A stretch of 25,848 nt of DNA. Source: an uncultured Pelagibacteraceae bacterium (GTDB lineage Bacteria > Pseudomonadota > Alphaproteobacteria > Pelagibacterales > Pelagibacteraceae). The stretch lies in NCBI GenBank assembly GCA_902633535.1, contig CACPGM010000005.1:1-25848 (forward strand), read 5' to 3'. The notes beneath the pieces are model-generated. The model did no database searches, had not been told where the DNA came from, and saw nothing but the letters and a program-made list of their open reading frames with translations. A program made the position numbers and the translations under genes. This document shows, piece after piece, positions 16,463 through 23,798 of the stretch (the first letter of the stretch is position 1; every line of letters begins with the position of its first letter).

Positions 16463-16963
16463 ATGAAAGTTAACATAGCATTATTAACAGTAACAGATAC
16501 TAGAACTTTTGATAATGATAAATCAGGAGCAATTTTAGTTGAAAAAATAAAACTAGCAAATCATAATCTTATAGACAGAAAAATTTGCAAAGATAATAAA
16601 GATGATATTGTTCTAGTTTTAAAAGAATGGATAAAAAAAGATAATATAGACGTTGTTATAACAACTGGAGGGACAGGATTGACAGGTAGAGACATAACTC
16701 CAGAAGCAATCGATCAAATTGCAGATAAACAAATACCAGGGTTTGGAGAATTATTTAGAAATCTTAGTTTAAAAACTGTTGGGACTTCAGCGATACAATC
16801 GAGAGCTTGTGCTGTTTTAGCGAATGGCAAATATGTTTTTGCATTACCTGGTTCTTCAGGTGGTGTAACTGATGCTTGGGAAGGAATATTAAAACATCAA
16901 TTAGATGTCAATCACAAACCTTGTAACTTTGTAGAACTATTTCCCAGATTAAAAGAAAAATAA
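16463..16963 (+). CDS. moaB: Molybdenum cofactor biosynthesis protein MoaB/Mog family
   Basis: A 166-aa MoCF-binding-domain protein. The molybdopterin-binding motif ITTGGTGLTGRD is at residues 66-77 and the second signature ALPGSSGGVTDAWE at 127-140. The family adenylylates molybdopterin before Mo insertion (MogA role) or has an unclear role (E. coli MoaB). The length and the GTSAIQSRACA segment favour MoaB. It stands apart from the other moa genes, which lie at 20922-23656 on the other strand. The stop abuts the convergent DUF1244 gene (TAATTA at 16961-16966). Confidence 0.92.
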   Translation: MKVNIALLTVTDTRTFDNDKSGAILVEKIKLANHNLIDRKICKDNKDDIVLVLKEWIKKDNIDVVITTGGTGLTGRDITPEAIDQIADKQIPGFGELFRNLSLKTVGTSAIQSRACAVLANGKYVFALPGSSGGVTDAWEGILKHQLDVNHKPCNFVELFPRLKEK

Positions 16964-17209
16964 TTATTTTTGATATTTATCTTTCCACTCAGTGTAGGGC
17001 ATTCCATAAACTCTCTCTCTAGCCTCAGGATCTGAAATTGATACACCTTTTTTTTCAGCTTCTTCTCTGAACCATCTTGATAAACAATTTCTACAAAAGT
17101 TAGCTAAGTTCATCAAATCAATATTTTGAACATCTTTTCTTTCATCTAGGTGTTTTAATAACCTCTCAAACGTAGCTGATTGGATTTCTGTTTTTTCATT
17201 TTCATTCAT
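16964..17209 (-). CDS. DUF1244-family small protein
   Basis: An 81-aa cytoplasmic protein with the DUF1244 pattern: FERLLKHLDERKDVQNIDLM, then the conserved FCRNCLSRWFREEA with Cys39 and Cys42, and the C-terminal ERVYGMPYTEWKDKYQ. The CxxC pair and the invariant YGMPYxEWK block are the family hallmark. The function is not established. It converges with moaB without spacing and is divergent from the aldehyde dehydrogenase. The upstream region 17210-17323 contains no gene and no promoter I can call confidently. Confidence 0.88.
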   Translation of the reverse strand: MNENEKTEIQSATFERLLKHLDERKDVQNIDLMNLANFCRNCLSRWFREEAEKKGVSISDPEARERVYGMPYTEWKDKYQK

Positions 17210-17323
17210 AAAAAAATATTAATGAATTTTTTACTGAGCACAAGATATAGTATTAATACAATTCTAAGTAGAAAGTTTCAATTATTTCGAATAGACTTAA
17301 ACATATATTATTAGTTTAATAAA

Positions 17324-17518
17324 TTGTTGCGAAAAAAAAAGAAAAATAAAGCTGAAATAAAGACCAAAAAAAAATCGAAGTTGGTCAAATCATCTAGAAA
17401 AAAAATAAAAACAAAAACAAAAGTTGTAACAAAAAAGTCTGCGACTTATAAACGTTCTAAAAAATCTAGAAAAAATAATAAGCTTAAATTAACAAAAAAC
17501 AAAAATGGAGTAAAAAAA
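17324..17518 (+). other. Lysine-rich in-frame leader of the aldehyde dehydrogenase ORF
   Basis: The 65 codons between a TTG at 17324 and the likely ATG at 17519 stay open in the dehydrogenase frame; an in-frame TAG at 17312-17314 bounds it upstream. The hypothetical peptide ([13 protein letters not shown]..., later [10 protein letters not shown] and KKSRKNNK) is about half Lys plus Arg, with no hydrophobic core. It could be a real disordered basic tail started at TTG, or an A-rich untranslated leader that is open by chance. TTG would be its only start and no Shine-Dalgarno precedes it. Confidence 0.4.
17507..17510 (+). promoter_or_regulatory. Ribosome binding site supporting the 17519 start
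   Basis: GGAG lies 8 nt before the ATG at 17519. This favours the shorter aldehyde dehydrogenase ([10 protein letters not shown]...) over the TTG-initiated long form. Confidence 0.6.
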
Positions 17519-19069
17519 ATGAGTACAGAAACAATAAAAAGTGCTTCGTCTCCTTTGTTGGACACGTCTCACTTAAAAGTCCCGTTTCCATTTAAAGCAA
17601 AATATGGAAATTTTATTAACGGGAAATTTGTAGAACCAAAGTCTGGCAAATATTTTGACAACGTTACACCAATAAACAATGAGGTAATTTGCAAAATAGC
17701 TAGATCTGACGCAAAAGATGTAGATGCAGCTTTAGATGCTGCTCATGCAGCTTTTCCAACTTGGGGCAAAACATCAATAACAGAAAGATCAAACATTCTT
17801 TTAAAAATAGCTGATGTTATAGAAAAAAATCTTAACACTTTAGCTACAGCAGAATGTTTAGATAATGGAAAACCTATCAGAGAATGTATGGCTGCAGATT
17901 TGCCTTTAGTGGTTGATCACTGGAGATATTTTGCAGGTGTAATTAGAGCTGAGGAAGGTTCTGTTGCAGAGATAAGTAATAGTGAATATTCTTATCACAT
18001 ACCAGAGCCATTAGGTGTAGTTGGTCAAATTATACCTTGGAACTTTCCACTTTTAATGGCAACTTGGAAACTTGCTCCAGCATTGGCTGCAGGTAATTGT
18101 GTTGTTCTAAAACCAGCTGAACAAACTCCAGCTTCTATTATGTTGTTAATGGAAATGATTGGTGATTTATTACCTCCAGGAGTTGTTAATGTTGTAAGTG
18201 GTTTTGGTTTAGAAGCCGGTAAACCATTAGCTTCATCTAAGAGAATCAAAAAAATTGCTTTTACAGGTGAAACAACAACTGGTCGTTTGATTATGCAATA
18301 TGCATCTCAAAACTTAATTCCAATAACTTTAGAGCTTGGTGGAAAATCTCCTAATATTTTCTTTGAAGATGTTATGGCAAAAGATGACGACTTCTTTGAC
18401 AAGTGCATGGAAGGTTTTGCTATGTTTACGCTTAACCAAGGTGAAGTTTGTACCTGCCCAAGTAGAGTACTAGTTCAAGAGTCAATCTATGATAAATTCA
18501 TGGAAAAAGCGATTGCTAGAACAAAAGCTGTTAAACAAGACAACCCTTTAAAAATGGAAACTATGATTGGTGCTCAAGCATCTGTAGAACAAATGGAAAA
18601 AATCAAATCTTACTTAGATTTAGGTAAGAAAGAAGGTGCCAAAGTTCTATGTGGTGGAAATGTTGCAAAAGTTAATAGTGGTTTAGAAAAAGGAAATTAT
18701 ATCGAACCAACTATTTTCGAAGGTGACAATTCAATGAGGATCTTCCAAGAAGAAATTTTTGGACCAGTAGTATCAGTAACTAAATTTAAAGATGAGGCAG
18801 AAGCATTAAAAATTGCTAATGATACTCTTTATGGTTTAGGTGCAGGTGTTTGGACTAGAAATGGAAATATCGCATACAGAATGGGTAGAGCTATCGAAGC
18901 AGGAAGAGTTTGGACAAACTGTTATCATGCTTATCCAGCTCATGCGGCATTTGGCGGATACAAACAATCTGGTATCGGAAGAGAAACTCATAAAATGATG
19001 CTTAATCACTATAGACAAGTGAAAAACTTACACGTGTCTTACAGTGAGAAAAAATTAGGCTTCTTTTAA
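17519..19069 (+). CDS. NAD(P)-dependent aldehyde dehydrogenase (AldB/ExaC/AcoD-like)
   Basis: A 516-aa member of the ALDH superfamily that oxidises an aldehyde to its acid with NAD(P). From the ATG at 17519, the catalytic Cys is C311 in [12 protein letters not shown] and the general base is E272 in [29 protein letters not shown] and the nucleotide-binding [12 protein letters not shown] are present, and [15 protein letters not shown] is the late motif. The GEVCTCPSR form is typical of the acetaldehyde dehydrogenase subgroup AldB/ExaC/AcoD, and members of that group are often followed by a DUF779 gene, as here. The physiological aldehyde is not known. An in-frame lysine-rich stretch precedes this start. 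Confidence 0.92.
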   Translation: MSTETIKSASSPLLDTSHLKVPFPFKAKYGNFINGKFVEPKSGKYFDNVTPINNEVICKIARSDAKDVDAALDAAHAAFPTWGKTSITERSNILLKIADVIEKNLNTLATAECLDNGKPIRECMAADLPLVVDHWRYFAGVIRAEEGSVAEISNSEYSYHIPEPLGVVGQIIPWNFPLLMATWKLAPALAAGNCVVLKPAEQTPASIMLLMEMIGDLLPPGVVNVVSGFGLEAGKPLASSKRIKKIAFTGETTTGRLIMQYASQNLIPITLELGGKSPNIFFEDVMAKDDDFFDKCMEGFAMFTLNQGEVCTCPSRVLVQESIYDKFMEKAIARTKAVKQDNPLKMETMIGAQASVEQMEKIKSYLDLGKKEGAKVLCGGNVAKVNSGLEKGNYIEPTIFEGDNSMRIFQEEIFGPVVSVTKFKDEAEALKIANDTLYGLGAGVWTRNGNIAYRMGRAIEAGRVWTNCYHAYPAHAAFGGYKQSGIGRETHKMMLNHYRQVKNLHVSYSEKKLGFF

Positions 19070-19082
19070 TAGATATATTATA

Positions 19083-19108
19083 ATGGCCCGTATTAAATTA
19101 CGGGCCAT
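19083..19108 (+). promoter_or_regulatory. Strong hairpin between aldehyde dehydrogenase and DUF779
   Basis: A perfect 10-bp inverted repeat, ATGGCCCGTA and TACGGGCCAT, around a TTAAAT loop. Beyond a bulged A it can gain four more A/T pairs, extending to about 19078-19112. It is by far the most GC-rich paired element in the local intergenic DNA. It has no downstream U-tract and ends 6 nt before the DUF779 ATG, so it may be a processing or stability element, a weak attenuator, a translational control hairpin or a DNA operator. Confidence 0.75.
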
Positions 19109-19114
19109 ATAAAT

Positions 19115-19462
19115 ATGAAAGTTACTGCAACACCCTCAGCATTAGATTTAATAGAAGAATTAAAAAAAAATCACGGTAAAGAATTATTATTCCATCAATC
19201 CGGCGGATGTTGCGATGGTAGTGCTCCAATGTGTTATCCTGTTAAAGAATATCAAGTAGGACAAGATGATGTGATGATAGGTAAAATAGGTGGTATTCCT
19301 TTTTACATAAGCGAGACACAACACGAAGCTTGGAAAAACACAGACCTAATAATAGATTGTGTAAAAGGAATGGGTGGAATGTTTTCATTAGACAATGGAA
19401 CTGGTAGAAGATTTTTAACTAGGTCTGAGATCTGTATACCTGAAGATACTACGATAAATTAG
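19115..19462 (+). CDS. DUF779-family protein
   Basis: A 115-aa DUF779 protein with the Cys-rich signature HQSGGCCDGSAPMCYP (adjacent Cys pair plus a third Cys), GKIGGIPFYISETQHEAWK and the C-terminal GGMFSLDNGTGRRFLTRSE. The family is repeatedly found beside AldB/ExaC-type aldehyde dehydrogenases and its biochemical role is not established; the clustered Cys suggest metal or redox chemistry (inference). It starts 45 bp after the dehydrogenase stop, behind a strong hairpin and without a Shine-Dalgarno. Its 3' end overlaps the convergent msrQ gene by 14 bp. Confidence 0.9.
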   Translation: MKVTATPSALDLIEELKKNHGKELLFHQSGGCCDGSAPMCYPVKEYQVGQDDVMIGKIGGIPFYISETQHEAWKNTDLIIDCVKGMGGMFSLDNGTGRRFLTRSEICIPEDTTIN

Positions 19463-20027
19463 TTTTCTTAAATTTTACCCTAAAAGCTAATAAAAAAAGA
19501 ATTATTAACAAATAAATTAAAGGCTCAGTAACATCCTTTTTAACTAGCCATATAAAATGAGTAACTCCTAAGAGAGCAATTAAATAAATTAGCCTGTGTA
19601 GTTTTTTCCAGTATTGTTTCATTACACTCATCATTTTTTTAGATGAAGTAAGTGCTAAAGGAACTAAAAGTAACCACGCAGCAAACCCAACAAAAATAAA
19701 TCTTTTAGTTAAAATATCTTTTGAGATTTCATTCATATCAAATCTATAATCAAGCCCTACATATGTTAACATATGTAGTGAAGCATAAAAAAAAGCAAAC
19801 AAACCCAGCATTCTTCTTACAGAAATCCAAATATTCATATTTGTAATTTTTTTTAGAGGAGACATTGCTAGCGTAAAAATTAAAAATAACAATGTCCATT
19901 CACCAGTATGATGTGTAATCTCTTTAATTGGCTCAGGACCTAATTTATCTAAAAAAATTTTATAGGTGATAAAAATAAAAGGTATTGTGCTCAGTAGAAA
20001 AACTGATGATCTAAAATATTTTATCAT
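19449..20027 (-). CDS. msrQ: MsrQ, heme-binding membrane subunit of the periplasmic Met-sulfoxide reductase
   Basis: A 192-aa inner-membrane cytochrome of the YedZ/MsrQ family with five to six hydrophobic helices. Candidate heme-ligand histidines are in HTGEWTLLFLIFTLAMSP, ASLHMLTYVGL, KLHRLIYLIAL and VTHFIWL, the usual family positions. It passes electrons from the quinone pool or a flavin reductase to MsrP. The start overlaps the msrP stop by 1 bp, confirming the MsrPQ pair, and the 3' end overlaps DUF779 on the other strand. Confidence 0.93.
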   Translation of the reverse strand: MIKYFRSSVFLLSTIPFIFITYKIFLDKLGPEPIKEITHHTGEWTLLFLIFTLAMSPLKKITNMNIWISVRRMLGLFAFFYASLHMLTYVGLDYRFDMNEISKDILTKRFIFVGFAAWLLLVPLALTSSKKMMSVMKQYWKKLHRLIYLIALLGVTHFIWLVKKDVTEPLIYLLIILFLLAFRVKFKKTNLS

Positions 20028-20941
20028 TAAAAATATTTTTTCAAATCCATACCTGAATACAAATGTGCAACATCATCTCCATAACCATTGAACATTAAAG
20101 TTTTTATTCTAGGAGCAAAAATATCTCCGTTAATTGGTCTTTCAGTTGCCTGAGACCATCTAGGATGATTTACATTTGGATTAACATTTGAATAAAAACC
20201 ATATTCTCTGGGTGAGGCATTCATCCAAGCTGTATTGGGTATTCTTTTTACAAATTTTATTTTTACAATTGCCTTTGCACTTTTAAAACCATATTTCCAA
20301 GGAATGAAAATTCTTAATGGAGCACCATTTTGTTTCGGCAATTCTTTTTGATATAAACCAGTCACAACAGTTGTTAAAGGATGCATCGCCTCATCAATTC
20401 TTAAGCCTTCAATGTAAGGCCAGTTTAGAATTGGTCTTCTTTGACCAATCATTTGTTCTGGATCATAAACTGTTTCGAATTCGACAAATTTTGCAGTTGG
20501 CTTCAAGTCAACTTTTTCAATAAGCTTACTTAATGAAAAACCCATCCATGGAATTACCATTGACCAACCCTCTACACATCTAAGTTTTAAAATTCGTTCT
20601 TCCGAAGGGAAAGATGATAAAATTTCTTCAATTGAAAGCTCTAAAGGTTTTTCAATTTCTCCTTCAAATTTAATTGTCCATGGTTTTGTGTTAAAGTTTT
20701 GTGATTTTAAATAAGGATCACTTTTACCAGTCCCAAATTCATAATAATTATTATAAGTAGTAATATCCTTAAAACTCGTTGGTTTATTTTCCTCAATGTT
20801 TGCAAAAGTATTATTAATTAAAGATAAAGAGCCTATTGATAATGAACCTAATCCAAAACCTAATGATTTAACAAAGGATCTTCTTTTGTTATAAATTTTT
20901 TCTGGAGTAATTTCTGAATATTTAAACTTTTTCATTAGCAA
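20027..20941 (-). CDS. msrP: MsrP, periplasmic molybdenum methionine sulfoxide reductase
   Basis: A 304-aa YedY/MsrP-type molybdoenzyme that repairs oxidised methionine in periplasmic proteins. A Tat signal is present (KRRSFVKSLGFG, Arg20-Arg21, followed by a hydrophobic Gly/Ser/Leu stretch). The molybdenum ligand is Cys122 in LRCVEGWSMVIPW. IFIPWKYGFKSAKAIVKI, NTAWMNASPREYGFYSN and NPNVNHPRWSQATER are family blocks. The start may be 20941 or the Met two codons later; both overlap the end of moaE, which places msrPQ at the tail of the cofactor operon that supplies its molybdopterin. Confidence 0.95.
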   Translation of the reverse strand: MLMKKFKYSEITPEKIYNKRRSFVKSLGFGLGSLSIGSLSLINNTFANIEENKPTSFKDITTYNNYYEFGTGKSDPYLKSQNFNTKPWTIKFEGEIEKPLELSIEEILSSFPSEERILKLRCVEGWSMVIPWMGFSLSKLIEKVDLKPTAKFVEFETVYDPEQMIGQRRPILNWPYIEGLRIDEAMHPLTTVVTGLYQKELPKQNGAPLRIFIPWKYGFKSAKAIVKIKFVKRIPNTAWMNASPREYGFYSNVNPNVNHPRWSQATERPINGDIFAPRIKTLMFNGYGDDVAHLYSGMDLKKYF

Positions 20942-21374
20942 TAGGATTTCCTTTTAACCATTCGCTTTCTTCATTTTCATAATGTTCTTTTTTCCAAATT
21001 GGAGATCTTTTTTTTATTTCCTCAATTATATATCTAGAGAATACGTAGGCTTGATCACGATGTTTGCAAGCAACTGCGATAATTATGCTAATCTCACCTA
21101 ATTTTAGATGTCCTTTAGCATGTTCAATAAATACAGCTTTATCTTTAATATCTAGTTTTTGATCTGCTTCATTATAAATTTCCTCAAAACTTTTAATAAC
21201 CATTTCGTCATGACTGTCATAAGTAATACCAGTCACTGCTTTATTATCATTGGTATTTCTTACAGTGCCTAAAAAGTAAATTGATGCTCCAAACTTAGAG
21301 TCTTTAATAAATTTTTCAGCATTTGAAGTAAGTATCTTCTCTTTTTTAGTATCTATTATTTTTGTATGAAGCAT
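20922..21374 (-). CDS. moaE: Molybdopterin synthase catalytic subunit
   Basis: A 150-aa large subunit of molybdopterin synthase, which uses MoaD thiocarboxylate to convert cPMP to molybdopterin. Family marks are GASIYFLGTVRN near the N-terminus, ITYDSHDEMVIKSFEEI, EHAKGHLKLGEISIIIAVACKHRDQAY and the Lys-containing KKRSPIWKKEHYE. The ATG overlaps the moaD stop (TAATG), and its ribosome site lies inside the final codons of moaD. Overlaps msrP at the 3' end. Confidence 0.94.
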   Translation of the reverse strand: MLHTKIIDTKKEKILTSNAEKFIKDSKFGASIYFLGTVRNTNDNKAVTGITYDSHDEMVIKSFEEIYNEADQKLDIKDKAVFIEHAKGHLKLGEISIIIAVACKHRDQAYVFSRYIIEEIKKRSPIWKKEHYENEESEWLKGNPIANEKV

Positions 21375-21643
21375 TAACCTCCTCCGATAGGAGGTATAAT
21401 ACCAATCTTTTGATCTTTTGTGATTTTATAATTGTCGCTAATTATTTCATTATTTTCAGAGCAAAAAGCAGATGATTTAACAATTTTAATAAAAGCCTCA
21501 TTACCCTTAAAATTTTTATTTAAATAGTTAATGATCTCATTTCTTAAATCATCTACTGAAGCTTTTTCTTGAACCTCAAGCTCCAAGTGGTTTTTATCGC
21601 TAAAATCTTTACTAGAACCGAATAACTCTAATTTAATTTTCAT
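21374..21643 (-). CDS. moaD: Molybdopterin synthase sulfur carrier subunit
   Basis: An 89-aa ubiquitin-fold sulfur carrier: LELFGSSKDFSD start, a central helix (VDDLRNEIINYLNK) and the C-terminal IGIIPPIGGG. The terminal Gly is the site of thiocarboxylation by a MoeB-type enzyme, which is not in the window. It overlaps the upstream thioesterase gene by 4 bp and moaE by 1 bp. Confidence 0.92.
   Translation of the reverse strand: MKIKLELFGSSKDFSDKNHLELEVQEKASVDDLRNEIINYLNKNFKGNEAFIKIVKSSAFCSENNEIISDNYKITKDQKIGIIPPIGGG
21378..21385 (-). promoter_or_regulatory. moaE ribosome site embedded in moaD Gly codons
   Basis: The codons GGA GGA GGT for the essential C-terminal glycines of MoaD read GGAGGAGG on the minus strand, giving a Shine-Dalgarno GGAGG 6 nt before the moaE ATG (21372-21374). 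Confidence 0.7.
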
Positions 21644-22110
21644 TTCTTAAGCTTAGATGAAAATTTTAGATTTTCATTGTTAAATTGAGATTTGTTTTTA
21701 TTAATAAAATCATCCATTATTTTTATTTTTTCTTCTTCAAATTCAGCAACTTTTCTTTCATTAAGATCAACATATAAAGCTAGAATTTCAATTGTTGAGG
21801 CTAGAAATTTTTTTTCTTTGTGGATCATTTCCATTTTATATTGCAGTCTTTTTTTATCATGATCAAAATAAACACAATTAATATCTACTTCATCATTTAG
21901 TTGAAGTTCTTGATTATAAGTTATATGAGACTCTACAATCATTGTACTTTTCTTAGTAGTTTTTGCAGATTGTTCACCCATCTTAAAAATATTATTTAAC
22001 GTGTCAGCACCATATTTATCAAACATTAATAGATAATATGAGACATTCATATGATCGTTATAATCAATCCAATCTTTAATTACTTTTTGAGAACTTAAGT
22101 AAACTGACAT
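21640..22110 (-). CDS. Hot-dog fold acyl-CoA thioesterase-like protein
   Basis: A 156-aa protein with the 4HBT/hot-dog pattern. WIDYNDHMNVSYYLLMFDKYG (residues 14-34) matches the active-site helix region in which the family has Asp and Asn/His, and STMIVESHITYNQEL, EVDINCVYFDHDKKRLQY and ASTIEILALYVDL are the expected strands. Closest in style to thioesterases seen in carnitine/betaine-related operons, but the substrate is not determined here. It lies between moaC (7 bp gap) and moaD (4 bp overlap), so it is co-transcribed with cofactor synthesis genes, for which no role is obvious. Confidence 0.75.
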   Translation of the reverse strand: MSVYLSSQKVIKDWIDYNDHMNVSYYLLMFDKYGADTLNNIFKMGEQSAKTTKKSTMIVESHITYNQELQLNDEVDINCVYFDHDKKRLQYKMEMIHKEKKFLASTIEILALYVDLNERKVAEFEEEKIKIMDDFINKNKSQFNNENLKFSSKLKK

Positions 22111-22117
22111 GAAAAAA

Positions 22118-22663
22118 TTAGAAAATATTTTTTAAAAACCCAGGTAAACCATCTGGATTTTTCCATAATCCACTTTTTCCACCTTCTTTAATTAATAATT
22201 TTACATTATCTATTTTTAAATGTGGATTTACTATTTTACTTAAATCATAAATTGTTATTAATGCAGCGTTAACACCCATAATAGCTTCCATTTCAACACC
22301 AGTTTTAGCAACAGCTGATACCACACAAAAAACTTCCAGCGAATTATCAACTTCATTCATAACAATTTTAGTTGCTGTATGGTCAATTGGGAGTGGGTGA
22401 CATAAAGGAATTAGTTCACTTGTTTTTTTAACTCCTAAAACTGCTGACACTTCTGCTAAAGTAATAGGATCACCTTTTGGCATTTTTTTATTTTTGATTA
22501 AATCAAAGACTTCTTTACCAACATAAATTTTTCCTGAAGCTAATGCTCTTCTGAATGTTTCCTTTTTAGAGGAAACATCAACCATATTAAAAGTATTTTT
22601 CTTAAATATTTCTTTAGCCCAGTCTTTTAAATCATTTTGATTTACAACTTTTAGATTTTTCAT
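22118..22663 (-). CDS. moaC: Cyclic pyranopterin monophosphate synthase
   Basis: Acts after MoaA to form cPMP in molybdenum cofactor synthesis. Signatures are NMVDVSSKKETFRRALASG, KGDPITLAEVSAVLGVKKTS, the catalytic LCHPLPIDH and EMEAIMGVNAALITIYDL. At 181 aa it is about 20 longer than common MoaC, about half of this as an N-terminal extension (MKNLKVVNQNDLKDWAKEIF), which no alternative start removes neatly. It begins directly after the moaA stop. Confidence 0.95.
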   Translation of the reverse strand: MKNLKVVNQNDLKDWAKEIFKKNTFNMVDVSSKKETFRRALASGKIYVGKEVFDLIKNKKMPKGDPITLAEVSAVLGVKKTSELIPLCHPLPIDHTATKIVMNEVDNSLEVFCVVSAVAKTGVEMEAIMGVNAALITIYDLSKIVNPHLKIDNVKLLIKEGGKSGLWKNPDGLPGFLKNIF

Positions 22664-23656
22664 TTAACCACCAGTTTTAGATAAATTTTTTGTTAGCCCA
22701 GTCTCTCCAAGTTCAAGGTAATGAGACTCTTTTTTAAATCTCATTTGATCCAATATAAGATCTTTTAACTCTGCAGTTTGGTCATCTTTTTGAAGTAAAT
22801 GTCTTATACTTATTCCTGTATTGCCGAATAAACAAAGTCTTAAATCTCCTTTTGATGTAATTCTTAAACGGTTACACGATTTACAAAAATCTTTAGAATA
22901 AGGAGCGATAATTCCGAATTTCCCTTTGTAATCTGGATTTATATAATTTAGTGATGGACCAGCATCTAAACCTTGAGTTTGATATATCCAATTATTATCA
23001 TTTAAATAACTTTTAAAAATTTTGGATGAAATGTGATATTTATTGAAATAATCTAAATTATCCCCAGTTTGCATTAATTCAATATATCTAAAATTTACTT
23101 TATTAATTTTTATGAATTCAGACCATGCATTAAAATCTTTAGTTGATGCATTAATACCATTTAAAAGAACAGCATTAATTTTTATATTATCAAAACCTAA
23201 ATCTTGTAAGTTTTGAATTCCTTTAAGAATTTCTGGCAATCTGTCATGCTTAGTTACATTTTTAAAAGTTTCTCTATCTAAACTATCAATACTAATATTA
23301 ATACCATCTAAACCACTATCTATTAATAATTTTGCCTTTTGATCTAAATGATATCCATTAGTAGTAATGACAACTTTTTTTATACTTGTTTCATTTTTTA
23401 AAATTTTTACAATTTCAAAAAAATCTTTTCTTACAGTTGGTTCTCCTCCGGTTAATCTAATTTTTTGAACTCCTAACTCAGAAAATCCTTTAGCTAAACG
23501 TCTTATTTCATCTATGTGTAAAAATTTTCTATTATCACTTTTGTCTGCCATGTAACCATTAGGTAAACAGTAACCACATTTAAAATTACAAACTTCAGTT
23601 ATAGACATTCTTATATATGGAAACTTTCTTCCAAAATTATCTTGCAAGTGTTGCAT
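22664..23656 (-). CDS. moaA: GTP 3',8-cyclase (radical SAM)
   Basis: A 330-aa radical-SAM enzyme, the first step from GTP towards molybdopterin. The N-terminal SAM-binding cluster is C23-x3-C27-x2-C30 (CNFKCGYC), with the LTGGEPTVRKD segment. The C-terminal [4Fe-4S] site is C258, C261 and C275 (FCKSCNRLRITSKGDLRLC). The last residues are the functional Gly-Gly tail (LSKTGG). It needs Fe-S clusters, presumably from the suf system encoded earlier in the window. First gene of the minus-strand moa-msr operon. Confidence 0.97.
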   Translation of the reverse strand: MQHLQDNFGRKFPYIRMSITEVCNFKCGYCLPNGYMADKSDNRKFLHIDEIRRLAKGFSELGVQKIRLTGGEPTVRKDFFEIVKILKNETSIKKVVITTNGYHLDQKAKLLIDSGLDGINISIDSLDRETFKNVTKHDRLPEILKGIQNLQDLGFDNIKINAVLLNGINASTKDFNAWSEFIKINKVNFRYIELMQTGDNLDYFNKYHISSKIFKSYLNDNNWIYQTQGLDAGPSLNYINPDYKGKFGIIAPYSKDFCKSCNRLRITSKGDLRLCLFGNTGISIRHLLQKDDQTAELKDLILDQMRFKKESHYLELGETGLTKNLSKTGG

Positions 23657-23798
23657 AAAATAAACTTATACTAGAATTGTTAATTAATAAACGAGGAAAA
23701 TTAACAAAGATTAAACTACAACCTAAAATTGTATAATAAAAATTTTATTTTTTCATTAGCATTTTTTTGGTAGGATAATTTTTTTTGGAGGTACATTT
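23657..23798. other. Divergent control region between moaA and the sulfite dehydrogenase
   Basis: These 142 bp hold both divergent promoters. On the plus strand a perfect TATAAT is at 23732-23737 without a good -35. On the minus strand TATAAG (complement of 23665-23670) is a weak -10 candidate close to the moaA ATG. Two T-runs lie at 23762-23768 and 23779-23786. I see no extended paired structure resembling a Moco riboswitch. The strong ribosome site GGAGG at 23787-23791, 7 nt before the ATG, serves the dehydrogenase. Confidence 0.4.

Noticed and set aside
23657..23798. Molybdenum-cofactor riboswitch ahead of moaA or the sulfite dehydrogenase
   Set aside because: The region is short, almost all A/T and shows no multi-stem structure; only a 7-bp A/T repeat near 23735-23749 is present.
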